Below are positions 43,910-51,858 of a DNA stretch of 62,771 bases, piece after piece. Within the stretch, counting starts at the first letter, position 1. Every line of letters begins with the position of its first letter. The stretch is taken from assembly GCA_022683945.1 (NCBI GenBank), contig JAJHSH010000005.1, positions 1 through 62,771 of the forward strand, written 5' to 3'. A program made the position numbers and the translations under genes. The notes below the pieces were generated by a model. That model made no database searches, had not been told where the DNA came from, and saw only the letters and a program-made list of their open reading frames with translations. The DNA comes from Candidatus Acetothermia bacterium. GTDB lineage: Bacteria; Bipolaricaulota; Bipolaricaulia; RBG-16-55-9; DRXL01.

Positions 43910-44012
43910 GGCCACTGAAGTGGCGAGCTGGGATATACCAAGCCTGCCTGCGCAGGCTTTTCAGTCTCTGCTAGGAGACTTCGTTAATCCCAGCCTGTGG
44001 CTTCAGCCACTG
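43910..44012. repeat. Structured palindromic element, copy B (~105 bp)
   Basis: Hairpins GCCACTGAAGTGGC, AGCCTGCCTGCGCAGGCT, AGTCTCTGCTAGGAGACT and GTGGCTTCAGCCAC in the same order as at 143-245. Outer arms AGCTGGGAT and ATCCCAGC pair with each other. It fills the 213-bp gap between the GNAT gene and the racemase start and leaves no clear ribosome-binding site for the latter. Confidence 0.8.
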
Positions 44013-44021
44013 GGCGAACTT

Positions 44022-45131
44022 ATGAAACTCGAAGCTGTCGAGCTACGTCACATTGAGATGGAGCTGGTCGAGCCGTTTGAGACGAGCGGCTGGCGCGAGA
44101 CTCTCCGGCCTTGCATCATCGTCGCTATCCGCAGCAAGGGCTTGACCGGCTACGGCGAATGCGTCGCCGGCGCGGGGCCTTGGTATTCATACGAGACGAT
44201 TCAGACGGCGTGGCACGTGCTGGAGGACTTTATCGTTCCAGAGATACTGGGCCAAGAGATCGCTTCGACAGAAGAGCTACAGAGACGATCGGGACGAGTG
44301 CGCGGGCATCCGATGGCCAAGGCCGGACTGGAAGCCGCTCTTTGGGATCTGCTGGCGCAAGCGCGGAACGTCTCGCTGGCAAACTTATTGGGAGGCACGA
44401 AAGAGCGCATCGAGAGCGGCATCTCCATCGGAATTCAGCAAGACATCTCAGAGCTATTGCGCGTCATCGAGCAACGAGCAGCACAGGGGTATAAGAGAAT
44501 CAAGCTCAAGATCAAGCCAGGCTGGGATCGAGAAGTCTTAAAAGCTGTGCGCAAGAGATTCCCCCAGATGCAGCTTATGGCCGACGCCAACGCAGCCTAT
44601 CGGTTCTCCGAGCGAGAGCATCTCAAGCAGCTTGACGAGTTCGGACTCCTGATGCTGGAGCAGCCCCTCGACTACGACGACCTGATAGATCACGCCGCGC
44701 TGCAAAAAGAACTCAAAACTCCCATCTGTCTGGATGAGAGCATCAAGACCCCTGAGGATGCGCGAAAGGCTCTCGATCTGGGGGCGTGCAAGATTAGTAA
44801 TATCAAGCCGGGGCAGGTGGGCGGGCTCCTGAATGCGAAGAAGATTCACGATCTCTGTTGGGAGCGAGGCGTGCCCGTCTGGTGCGGCGGCATGTTGGAG
44901 ACGGGGATCGGGCGCGCTGCAAATGTCGCGCTGGCGAGCCTTCCCGGCTTTACGCTGCCCAACGATATCTCTGCCAGCGCGCGCTACTGGCGCGAAGATA
45001 TGATCGAGCCGCCTTTCGTGCTCGAAGCTGACGCGACGATCAGAGTCCCGACGGGGCCGGGGTTGGGCGTGCACGTCGTGCTGGAGCGATTAGAGAGAGT
45101 GATCCAAAGACGAGCAGAGTTTGTTTCCTAG
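44022..45131 (+). CDS. N-succinylamino acid racemase / o-succinylbenzoate synthase (enolase superfamily)
   Basis: 369 residues from ATG 44022; the frame upstream is only repeat. Muconate-lactonising subgroup: KLKIKPGW near residue 158 supplies the catalytic KxK lysines, LMADANAAYRF near 188 the first metal Asp, LEQPLDYDDL near 214 the Glu, CLDESIKTPEDA near 238 the Asp, and ISNIKPGQVGG near 262 the opposing Lys. WCGGMLETGIGRAANVALASL matches the NSAR/OSBS clade. No menaquinone genes are nearby, while an N-acyltransferase gene precedes it, favouring the racemase role; OSBS activity cannot be excluded. No clear Shine-Dalgarno is visible. Confidence 0.9.
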   Translation: MKLEAVELRHIEMELVEPFETSGWRETLRPCIIVAIRSKGLTGYGECVAGAGPWYSYETIQTAWHVLEDFIVPEILGQEIASTEELQRRSGRVRGHPMAKAGLEAALWDLLAQARNVSLANLLGGTKERIESGISIGIQQDISELLRVIEQRAAQGYKRIKLKIKPGWDREVLKAVRKRFPQMQLMADANAAYRFSEREHLKQLDEFGLLMLEQPLDYDDLIDHAALQKELKTPICLDESIKTPEDARKALDLGACKISNIKPGQVGGLLNAKKIHDLCWERGVPVWCGGMLETGIGRAANVALASLPGFTLPNDISASARYWREDMIEPPFVLEADATIRVPTGPGLGVHVVLERLERVIQRRAEFVS

Positions 45132-45165
45132 CGCTGCAGCGAGTATGATTTCGGAGCGAGAAGCT

Positions 45166-45387
45166 ATGAAATATACAGTTGTCTTAGAGAAAGGGCGTGA
45201 GTCTGGCTACGTAGCATACGTTCCTGTTCTCAGGGGCTGTGTCTCGCAAGGGCGCACGAAAGCTGAAGCTCTCAAAAACATCCGCGAAGCCATGGAGATC
45301 TATATCGAAGCGCTCTTAAAGGACCAACTTCCAATACCTACTGAGACTGGAAAGGAACTTGTAGAAGTCGTCGTGCATGCGCGATGA
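45166..45387 (+). CDS. hicB: HicB-family antitoxin
   Basis: 73 residues from ATG 45166. The partial RNase H fold is recognisable: MKYTVVLEKGRESGYVAYVP, then GCVSQGRTKAEALKNIREAMEIYIEA, the HicB hallmark. It lacks a C-terminal DNA-binding domain, as in many short HicB proteins. It precedes hicA with a 4-nt overlap (ATGA), the reverse of the E. coli order. It neutralises HicA. Confidence 0.9.
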   Translation: MKYTVVLEKGRESGYVAYVPVLRGCVSQGRTKAEALKNIREAMEIYIEALLKDQLPIPTETGKELVEVVVHAR

Positions 45388-45611
45388 GCAAGCTGCCACG
45401 AGGGCTTTCCGGAAGAGAAGTTCGACGTGCCCTAGAGAGAGTTGGTTTCTACTTCGTGCGCCAGCGAAGAAGCAGCCATATGATCTTGCGTCGCGACCAT
45501 CCCTTTGCACAGGTGAGCGTACCTGACCATAAGAGCCTCGATACCGGCACGCTAGCCCATATCTTGGATGGGGCGGGCTTGACCGTTGATGAATTACGTA
45601 AGTTGCTCTAG
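45384..45611 (+). CDS. hicA: HicA-family mRNA interferase toxin
   Basis: 75 residues. Double-stranded RNA-binding-like fold: LPRGLSGREVRRALERVGF, then RQRRSSHMILRR with the catalytic His, and VPDHKSLDTGTLAHILDGAGLTVDEL. Toxins of this family cut mRNA. Both partners are intact. recO starts 2 nt after its stop, so the pair sits inside a housekeeping operon. Confidence 0.92.
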   Translation: MSKLPRGLSGREVRRALERVGFYFVRQRRSSHMILRRDHPFAQVSVPDHKSLDTGTLAHILDGAGLTVDELRKLL

Positions 45612-45613
45612 TC

Positions 45614-46318
45614 ATGATTCGCAAGACAACGGGTATTATTCTGCGAGCGATCAAGTTCCGCGAGAGCGATCTCATTCTGACGGCGCTCTCTCGCGACTAC
45701 GGGAAGATCTCGCTCATCGCTAAAGCAGCCCGCCGCCCGGAGAGCAAGTTCGGTGCGGCGTTGGATCTGCTGACGCTGAGCGAATTGGTCTTCTATGAGG
45801 GCGAGAATCTCAAACTGCTCAAAGAGGCGAGCATCGTCGCCGACTTTCGCAAAGTTAAACGCGAGTACGAAAGATTGGAGACGGCCCTGCAAGCCGCGTC
45901 GCTCTTGAATCAATTGATCGAAGACGAACACCCTGACCGCGCCGTCTTCGATCTCTATGAAGATTTCTTGTCTCATCTGGACTATCTGAAGAGACCGAGT
46001 ATGGGGGAATTGGCCTTCAAGCTCAAATTACTAAGAGCAGCCGGGCTGGCGCCGCGGCTCAACCGCTGCGCCCGCGGGGGACATCTCCTGACGAGAGAAC
46101 TATGGTTCTCCGCACAGCATGGCGGTCTCGTCTGCTCAGAATGTCATCAAGCCGGAGATACCCGCTTGCAGCCGGGGACGGCTCAGAGCTTGAAAATGCT
46201 CCTAGGCGCGAGCTGGGAGAGGCTCGACCGGCTCGCGCTCTATGAGGACGAATTGGAGATCGCCCATCGGCTCATAGACGAGTTCATCGGCTATCACTTA
46301 CGGGCCGTGCGCCGATAG
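45614..46318 (+). CDS. recO: DNA repair protein RecO
   Basis: 234 residues. OB-fold N-terminus (TTGIILRAIKFRESDLILTALSRDYGKISLIAKAARRP) with GAALDLLTLSELVFYEG, and a helical C-terminal part with a zinc-like site (NRCARGGHLL, then GGLVCSECHQ); one of the four usual Cys is missing. Works with RecF/RecR to load RecA on SSB-coated DNA. Follows hicA by 2 nt. Confidence 0.92.
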   Translation: MIRKTTGIILRAIKFRESDLILTALSRDYGKISLIAKAARRPESKFGAALDLLTLSELVFYEGENLKLLKEASIVADFRKVKREYERLETALQAASLLNQLIEDEHPDRAVFDLYEDFLSHLDYLKRPSMGELAFKLKLLRAAGLAPRLNRCARGGHLLTRELWFSAQHGGLVCSECHQAGDTRLQPGTAQSLKMLLGASWERLDRLALYEDELEIAHRLIDEFIGYHLRAVRR

Positions 46319-46319
46319 C

Positions 46320-46415
46320 TCACATGCTCTCGAAGTAGCCCCCAACGCGAATGAGCAAGATCGCGATCCCAATCGCAATCAGAAAGTTTCCTAGGGCGGT
46401 CAACAGCTCTGCCAT
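46320..46415 (-). CDS. Small membrane protein (31 residues)
   Basis: ATG 46415 preceded by a perfect AGGAGGTGA. The product MAELLTALGNFLIAIGIAIL continues LIRVGGYFESM. One hydrophobic helix spans residues 4-23, with an Arg at its end, i.e. a single-span small membrane protein. It is convergent with recO, with the stop codons about 3 nt apart. I recognise no family. The near-ideal ribosome-binding site makes it likely to be translated. Confidence 0.6.
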   Translation of the reverse strand: MAELLTALGNFLIAIGIAILLIRVGGYFESM

Positions 46416-46502
46416 AGCCTCACCTCCTGTCTGGTTCGGTTTTATCTATAGCAGAAGAGACGGCGGGTTGTCAAATAAGAGAATCGCCTCCATCTTGACA
46501 AA

Positions 46503-46531
46503 TTGACAAACTGAGAACCTTGTGTTATAAA
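46503..46531 (+). promoter_or_regulatory. Strong promoter of the subtilase gene
   Basis: -35 TTGACA, 17-bp spacer, -10 TATAAA. A second TTGACA sits 8 bp upstream (46495). The transcript would have a leader of about 25 nt with AAGGAGG. Confidence 0.75.
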
Positions 46532-46560
46532 ATTATATAGAAATTGACCAAGGAGGGTTT

Positions 46561-49500
46561 ATGCATCCAAACAAGCTTTTCATACTCTGTTTGGCGATTT
46601 ATCTTATGACCGGGGTCACGGCTGTGGCACAATCTTGGGAGTCTTGGCTTCAGGCCAAATCTTCAGAACACCCCAAGATCTCCAAGGCGCTCCAGAGCTT
46701 CTTGGGCGAATCCCACACAGAGAGAGATTCATTTGCGCTCGAACTCACTCGGTACGTTCCACTCTATGATTTCTACCGCCAAGGGGATCGCGTTCGGGTC
46801 GTCATCGAGCTTGACTCCGATAAAGCGCGCTCACAGATTGTGAACACCATCAGAGAGCACGGTGGTGAGATTGAGCTTTTTCAAGGCGCTCAAATCCAAG
46901 CCATCCTCCCTGCAACGCGACTGACGCAGATAGCTGATTTAGATGAAGTGCAGTTCATTCGGCCTCCCGTGCGCCCCAGTCTCGACCAAGGGACGATTAT
47001 CAGTGAGGGGCGCAGGCTCATCGGAGCCCCGACTTGGAACGCCGCCGGAATAGACGGACGCAACACGAAGATCGGCATCATCGATCCAGGTTTTTATCGG
47101 TATGAAACGCTCTTGGGACGAGAGCTGCCCCCGCGCGAGCGCGTGACAGCACGCTCGTTTCGCAGAGATCGCCAGATGTCCGATCCTGAAGTGGAGAGCA
47201 ATCACGGCGTCGCGGTGGCCGAGATCGTTCACGATGTAGCTGCAGGAGCGCATTTAAATCTTGCTGCTTTTGATACGGACGTGGAATTCCGTCAAGCCAT
47301 TGACTGGATGATCGAAGAGAAAGTGAATATTATTAATACTTCGTTGGGATTTCCTTCGGGGTGTTTTCGCGGTGATGGTCTCTTCGAGCCGCAGATTAAG
47401 AAAGCCCACGACGCCGGCATCACCTGGGTGACCAGCGCGGGCAATCGCGGCCAACGCCATTGGGAGGGAACGTTCACCGACAGAAATAACAATAACACTC
47501 ATGAGTTTCCAGATTCCGATGAGGCCCTGACGCTGGAGGTCGAATTCGTCAAATTAGAAGAGCTGGGCGTAGCCGTTGTGTTGGTCTCGGTGATCTTCAG
47601 TTGGGATGCGCCCTGTACCGGGGCGCGCGACGATTATGATGTCTTTCTCTTTCCCGAATCGCAGCCGCAGTCGCGCTTTCGTGGGGATTGGCTCTGGCGC
47701 CCCGGCATCCCTGTGAAAGCCGCGGGAATTGTGGGCATCATCCGTGACCCAAGAGCCGCGGGCCAGCGCGACCGCATCGGCGTGCAGATCGTGCGCAAGC
47801 GCAGCGACGCCCCCGCAGCCAAGCTCGATCTGGTCGTTCAAGCATGTTTGGAGTGCCGCCGGATCGAATATCTTGTGCCGCAGGGAAGTGTCTCTATCTT
47901 TGAGCCTGCGATCTCTCCCCACGCTCTCAGCGCTGGAGCCTTCCATCAGAGCGCGGAGCGTTGTCCGCGCGCCCTCTGCCCGGAATCTAATCTGTTGGCC
48001 TACAGCAGCCGCGGGCCGACCAAGGACGGACGGGTCAAGCCCGATCTGATCGCCCCTTCGCATGTCTCAACTTCTAGCTTTGGGCGTTACACCGGCGACG
48101 GGCCGGGACAGAATTCCGGCTTTGATGGGACATCGGCTTCAGCTCCTCACGTCGCCGGAGCTGCCGCTCTGATCAAGCAGCTTTTCCCTCATTTCACTCC
48201 CAAGGAGATTCAGAGCTTCTTAGAGAGCAGAGCTGAGGATCGTGGTCGTCGCGGCAAGGACAACGATTGGGGCGCAGGCCAGTTGGTTCTGGGAGAAGTG
48301 GTCATCGTGCCGTTGACCCCGACTGATCTGATCGCCCGCGGCCTGAGTCCTACACAGATCCAGCTCTCGTGGCAGGACCGCTCCGACAATGAAGAGGGCT
48401 TCGCCATCGAGCGTCGCTTTGCCAAAGACTCTGAGTACGAAGAGATCGCGCGCGTTAACGCGAACGTCACGAACTTCATTGATGAGGTCTCACTGCCGGA
48501 GACGCCCTATTGCTATCGTCTGCGGGCCTTCACGCGCAGCGGCCAGTCCAGCTATACAAATGAATCGTGCGCAGCGACTCTTGCCGAGTCCCTTGAACCT
48601 CTGGTACAAGAGTTCTCGGCCCAGATGCAGAAAGACATCTTCGGATGGGCTGAGTTGCCCATCGAGATACGACAAGCGCTGCCTGCGGGAGTAACTTTCC
48701 GTGAACTCCCCAGCACATCTCTAAGAGGACGCACCAGCCAATCTTTACAAGATCTAGGCTTGCAGCTCTCCCCCAGTACGGGCCTGATCTTCGGCAGCCC
48801 CACCCAAACCGGCAGTTTTCAAATCCTGATGAGCGCATCGCTCGATGACCAAGTGCGCACTTTGATCTGGGCACTGCTGAGCATCTCCGAGCCTCCGATG
48901 CTCTATCCAACTATGATGCAAGAGGGCACTCCCCCACAGATCCGATTTATTGATTTCCCCATGCAGATACGCGCCGACGGCAAGCCGGTGCAGGGTTTTA
49001 TCGGCTTTACCGATCCCGATGGCGATCTGGTGCGGGCAGATTTTACAGTTGTGAGCGCCACGGACTTTCAGAGTTTTCAGCTCGATCTCGATCTGAGGGG
49101 ACGCCGCGAGGGCGCTTTCCCGTTCGAGATCAGAACGTCTCTGGCGCAGCGCGTGACCCTGCGGGTTCAGCTGACCGACGAGGGCGGACGTACCAGCGCG
49201 CCTCGCGAGTTCTCGTTCGAAGCGGTGGCCACTCCAATCTTGCGTGTCAGCCCGGAGCGCCTCTCTCAGAGTGGTCTGGCAGGCGTGGGAGAACTGCCCC
49301 CGCTGACGCTTGAGGTGCGCAACGAAGGCGGCGGCATTCTCCAATGGACAGCGCGCACGGATCTCCCTGGGTTGCAGCTTAGCCCCACGGAGGGCCGAGC
49401 CGGCCCTGGCGAGCGCCAGAATCTCGCTGTGCAAATCAATCATAAATCTCTTAAACCCGGACGTTACCGTGGACTGATCATGATTCGCGCGACGGGGGCG

Positions 49501-50601
49501 CAAAACAGCCCGCAATGGGTCTCTTTTCTTTTAGAACTCAAACCCGCCGGAGGAACGCTGATCTGGAAGACCCAGATTGGTGCGACTTCGGCCAGCCCCT
49601 CTCTCACCCCCGACGGCGCGCTCTATATCCCCGTAGGGAGATTGCTCCATGCTCTGCGCTCGGATGGCCAAGTGAGATGGACGTTTCAAGCGAGCGAATC
49701 CATCGCGGCCTCGGCGGTCACTATAGCGTCCGATGGAACGATCTATGTTGGCGCAGACGACGGTTTCTTATACGCGCTTTCTTCCGAAGGCAAAGAGAAA
49801 TGGCGTTTTGCCGTAGGGGGAATACCGGTGCGCGGCGGCCCGGCCCTAGGGACCGACGGCACCATTTACTTGGGAACGGGCAGCGATCCCTTTGAAACAA
49901 CGCGCATCTATGCGCTAACCCCCGAAGGCACTTCAAAGTTCGCCCCGATGGAAATGCCCGGAGGCGTTATAGCAGGCCCGGCTATTGCCCCTGACGGGAC
50001 GATCTACGTCGGCTCACTCGAAGGACAACTCTGGGCCTTGCATCCAACAAACTGGAGTCGCAAGTGGCGTTTTCGCATCGGGGACGAGATTCACAGCTCT
50101 CCGGCGCTGGGGCCAGACGGGACTATCTATCTCGGTGCCCGCAACGGGTTTATGTATGTTTTGGCTCCTGACGGCCAAGAACGTTGGCGCTTTAAGACGG
50201 ACAAAGAGATCGTCTCCTCGGCAGCGGTCGCCCCTGACGGGACGATCTATATCAGTTCACTCGATGGCCATCTCTATGCTATCAGTTCGGATGGCCAAGA
50301 ACGTTGGCGCTTCCAGACCGGCGGCCCGATCTACGGCTCACCGGCTCTAGCTGCCGATGGCACCATCTACATTGGTTCGACCGACGGCATCTTTTACGCG
50401 GTCACGCGCGAAGGGCAGCCACGCTGGCAGTTGAAGACCGGAGGAGAGATTCGCTCTTCGCCGCTGATTAACGCCGACGGCACGATCTATTTTGCCTCTC
50501 AAGACGGTTTTCTCTACACGGTGCGCGGCGAAGCAGGACCGGCATCAACTGCTTGGCCCATGCTAAGACAGAATCCGCAGCGGACGGGTCGTGCACCATA
50601 G
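46561..50601 (+). CDS. Secreted subtilisin-family protease with Fn3 and PQQ-type beta-propeller
   Basis: 1346 residues, signal peptide (residues 1-24, ending VAQS). A prodomain-like segment with FIRPP near 139 precedes the S8 domain: Asp in IGIIDPGF near 176, His in SNHGVAVAEIVHD near 222, Asn in TSAGNRG and the nucleophile Ser in FDGTSASAPHVAGAAALIKQ near 528. An FnIII domain follows (about 583-670), then Ig-like regions (750-990). From about 1000 come eight or so propeller blades of the type PDGTIYVGS..G.LYAL..DG..RWRF, a PQQ/quinoprotein-like fold used for binding. Secreted; probably a large extracellular or surface proteinase. No C-terminal sorting tail is seen. Confidence 0.92.
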   Translation: MHPNKLFILCLAIYLMTGVTAVAQSWESWLQAKSSEHPKISKALQSFLGESHTERDSFALELTRYVPLYDFYRQGDRVRVVIELDSDKARSQIVNTIREHGGEIELFQGAQIQAILPATRLTQIADLDEVQFIRPPVRPSLDQGTIISEGRRLIGAPTWNAAGIDGRNTKIGIIDPGFYRYETLLGRELPPRERVTARSFRRDRQMSDPEVESNHGVAVAEIVHDVAAGAHLNLAAFDTDVEFRQAIDWMIEEKVNIINTSLGFPSGCFRGDGLFEPQIKKAHDAGITWVTSAGNRGQRHWEGTFTDRNNNNTHEFPDSDEALTLEVEFVKLEELGVAVVLVSVIFSWDAPCTGARDDYDVFLFPESQPQSRFRGDWLWRPGIPVKAAGIVGIIRDPRAAGQRDRIGVQIVRKRSDAPAAKLDLVVQACLECRRIEYLVPQGSVSIFEPAISPHALSAGAFHQSAERCPRALCPESNLLAYSSRGPTKDGRVKPDLIAPSHVSTSSFGRYTGDGPGQNSGFDGTSASAPHVAGAAALIKQLFPHFTPKEIQSFLESRAEDRGRRGKDNDWGAGQLVLGEVVIVPLTPTDLIARGLSPTQIQLSWQDRSDNEEGFAIERRFAKDSEYEEIARVNANVTNFIDEVSLPETPYCYRLRAFTRSGQSSYTNESCAATLAESLEPLVQEFSAQMQKDIFGWAELPIEIRQALPAGVTFRELPSTSLRGRTSQSLQDLGLQLSPSTGLIFGSPTQTGSFQILMSASLDDQVRTLIWALLSISEPPMLYPTMMQEGTPPQIRFIDFPMQIRADGKPVQGFIGFTDPDGDLVRADFTVVSATDFQSFQLDLDLRGRREGAFPFEIRTSLAQRVTLRVQLTDEGGRTSAPREFSFEAVATPILRVSPERLSQSGLAGVGELPPLTLEVRNEGGGILQWTARTDLPGLQLSPTEGRAGPGERQNLAVQINHKSLKPGRYRGLIMIRATGAQNSPQWVSFLLELKPAGGTLIWKTQIGATSASPSLTPDGALYIPVGRLLHALRSDGQVRWTFQASESIAASAVTIASDGTIYVGADDGFLYALSSEGKEKWRFAVGGIPVRGGPALGTDGTIYLGTGSDPFETTRIYALTPEGTSKFAPMEMPGGVIAGPAIAPDGTIYVGSLEGQLWALHPTNWSRKWRFRIGDEIHSSPALGPDGTIYLGARNGFMYVLAPDGQERWRFKTDKEIVSSAAVAPDGTIYISSLDGHLYAISSDGQERWRFQTGGPIYGSPALAADGTIYIGSTDGIFYAVTREGQPRWQLKTGGEIRSSPLINADGTIYFASQDGFLYTVRGEAGPASTAWPMLRQNPQRTGRAP

Positions 50602-50607
50602 ATAGAA

Positions 50608-51726
50608 TTATCTTAGCGCGCGGTCGAGCAAGCTCAGGGCTTCTTCGCGGCGGTCGAGCAGCCGTCGGGGTTTCTTTTTGAGCCCGGCTTGGAGCAGCGC
50701 GTGGACGATGAACGGAAAAACAGATGTGACTTCGGCAAAGAGATACTGAGAGTTCTGCTGAAACTCTGCGGAGACTTTGCCCCACGTGTGGGCCTCTCCA
50801 GCAGTGCAAGAGCTCAGGCTCCCGTTCTGTACATGCGCATCGCAGATCTGCACGTCGCAATCGTAGCCCTCCGTCTCCAGTCCGCAAATTTGCGAGAGAT
50901 ACGGCTCCGGCTGCAAGCTGTAGTTTTTGGGGACGCCGCCGCCAAGAACAATAACGCTGAGCCTCTTCGACCAACGGTTCTTCGCCAACCAATGATACGC
51001 CCCGAATTCGTGTATGTCGGTCTCTATCTCTATTCTGAACTTAAATCTCTCGCCCAACTTGCGCTTGAGATAGGCCACGTTAAGATGGATCGAAGCGTCT
51101 TGGGGCGCGCCGCAGAAGATCGGAACTCGGTGGAGATGCGCTTGGACGGTGAGGCTGTCGGAGTTTTTGGGATCGCGTCCGAAGCGGTCTTTAAGAGCTG
51201 CTGCTGTATAGCGTCCCAAGAGATCATGAAATTCGGGAGTGGTCATGGGGCGCTGAAAGGGTCTTTGCTGAAGTAATTCTTGCACAAAGCTATCCGTGCG
51301 ATAGAGATCGTCTTCGGGGAAGACCAGATCATAAATGCGGGTCAGCCCTTGCTTGCGCAACGCGAGATCGTCGGCGTCGGGGGCGACGGCGAAGAATTCG
51401 CCGTCTATCGCTCTTTGCAGATCGTGATAGATGTTCGCCCCGGTGGTCGTCAGCACGTCAATGAGGCCCGCTTGGATAAGCGGAATTAAGCAAGTCGTGT
51501 GCAGATCAGCCGGTGTCATCGCGCCGGAGAGCGTCAGCACGATCGTGTGATCTTCGGCGATCATGCGACGGATGATCTTATAGGCCGTGGCGATCTCGCG
51601 CCCGACGAAGGCATGAAAGGCGTTCTCTATAAGTTCTTCTGTGGTCTCGCGACCGGTGATGGCGCGCCCGGCGACTTTGGGACCGGGGAGGGGTGAGCGG
51701 CGGCGCGACGTTTGACGACCGGGCAT
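50608..51726 (-). CDS. Deoxyhypusine synthase-like protein
   Basis: 372 residues from ATG 51726; longer starts exist upstream. NAD-dependent deoxyhypusine/homospermidine-synthase-like fold: LSGAMTPADLHTTCLIPLIQAGLIDVLTTTGANIYHDLQR near residue 65 and the Lys-containing motif VIVLGGGVPKNYSLQ near 268, matching the catalytic Lys of deoxyhypusine synthase (GGGVPK). Bacteria lack eIF5A, so the bacterial members are thought to make polyamines or serve unknown roles; none is assigned here. The start lies 7 nt after a TATAAT with no ribosome-binding site, suggesting a leaderless mRNA. Convergent with the subtilase gene, divergent from acs. Confidence 0.85.
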   Translation of the reverse strand: MPGRQTSRRRSPLPGPKVAGRAITGRETTEELIENAFHAFVGREIATAYKIIRRMIAEDHTIVLTLSGAMTPADLHTTCLIPLIQAGLIDVLTTTGANIYHDLQRAIDGEFFAVAPDADDLALRKQGLTRIYDLVFPEDDLYRTDSFVQELLQQRPFQRPMTTPEFHDLLGRYTAAALKDRFGRDPKNSDSLTVQAHLHRVPIFCGAPQDASIHLNVAYLKRKLGERFKFRIEIETDIHEFGAYHWLAKNRWSKRLSVIVLGGGVPKNYSLQPEPYLSQICGLETEGYDCDVQICDAHVQNGSLSSCTAGEAHTWGKVSAEFQQNSQYLFAEVTSVFPFIVHALLQAGLKKKPRRLLDRREEALSLLDRALR

Positions 51727-51733
51727 AAAAATT

Positions 51734-51739
51734 ATTATA
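51734..51739 (-). promoter_or_regulatory. -10 box of the deoxyhypusine synthase-like gene
   Basis: Minus-strand TATAAT ending 7 nt before ATG 51726; no clear -35. Confidence 0.45.
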
Positions 51740-51858
51740 TCAGATAGCTCTTTGCATCGCCCAGCCATGAGCGAGATCACGCCGAGCCATGAGCTGTATC
51801 ATGGCGTTCTGACACAATAAATCTATACACTGGCTCAAGAAATGGAGTGATGAACTTT

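Noticed and set aside
48754..49515. 253-codon minus-strand ORF inside the subtilase gene
   Set aside because: Opposite the Ig-like region of a well-supported protein; no ribosome-binding site or promoter.
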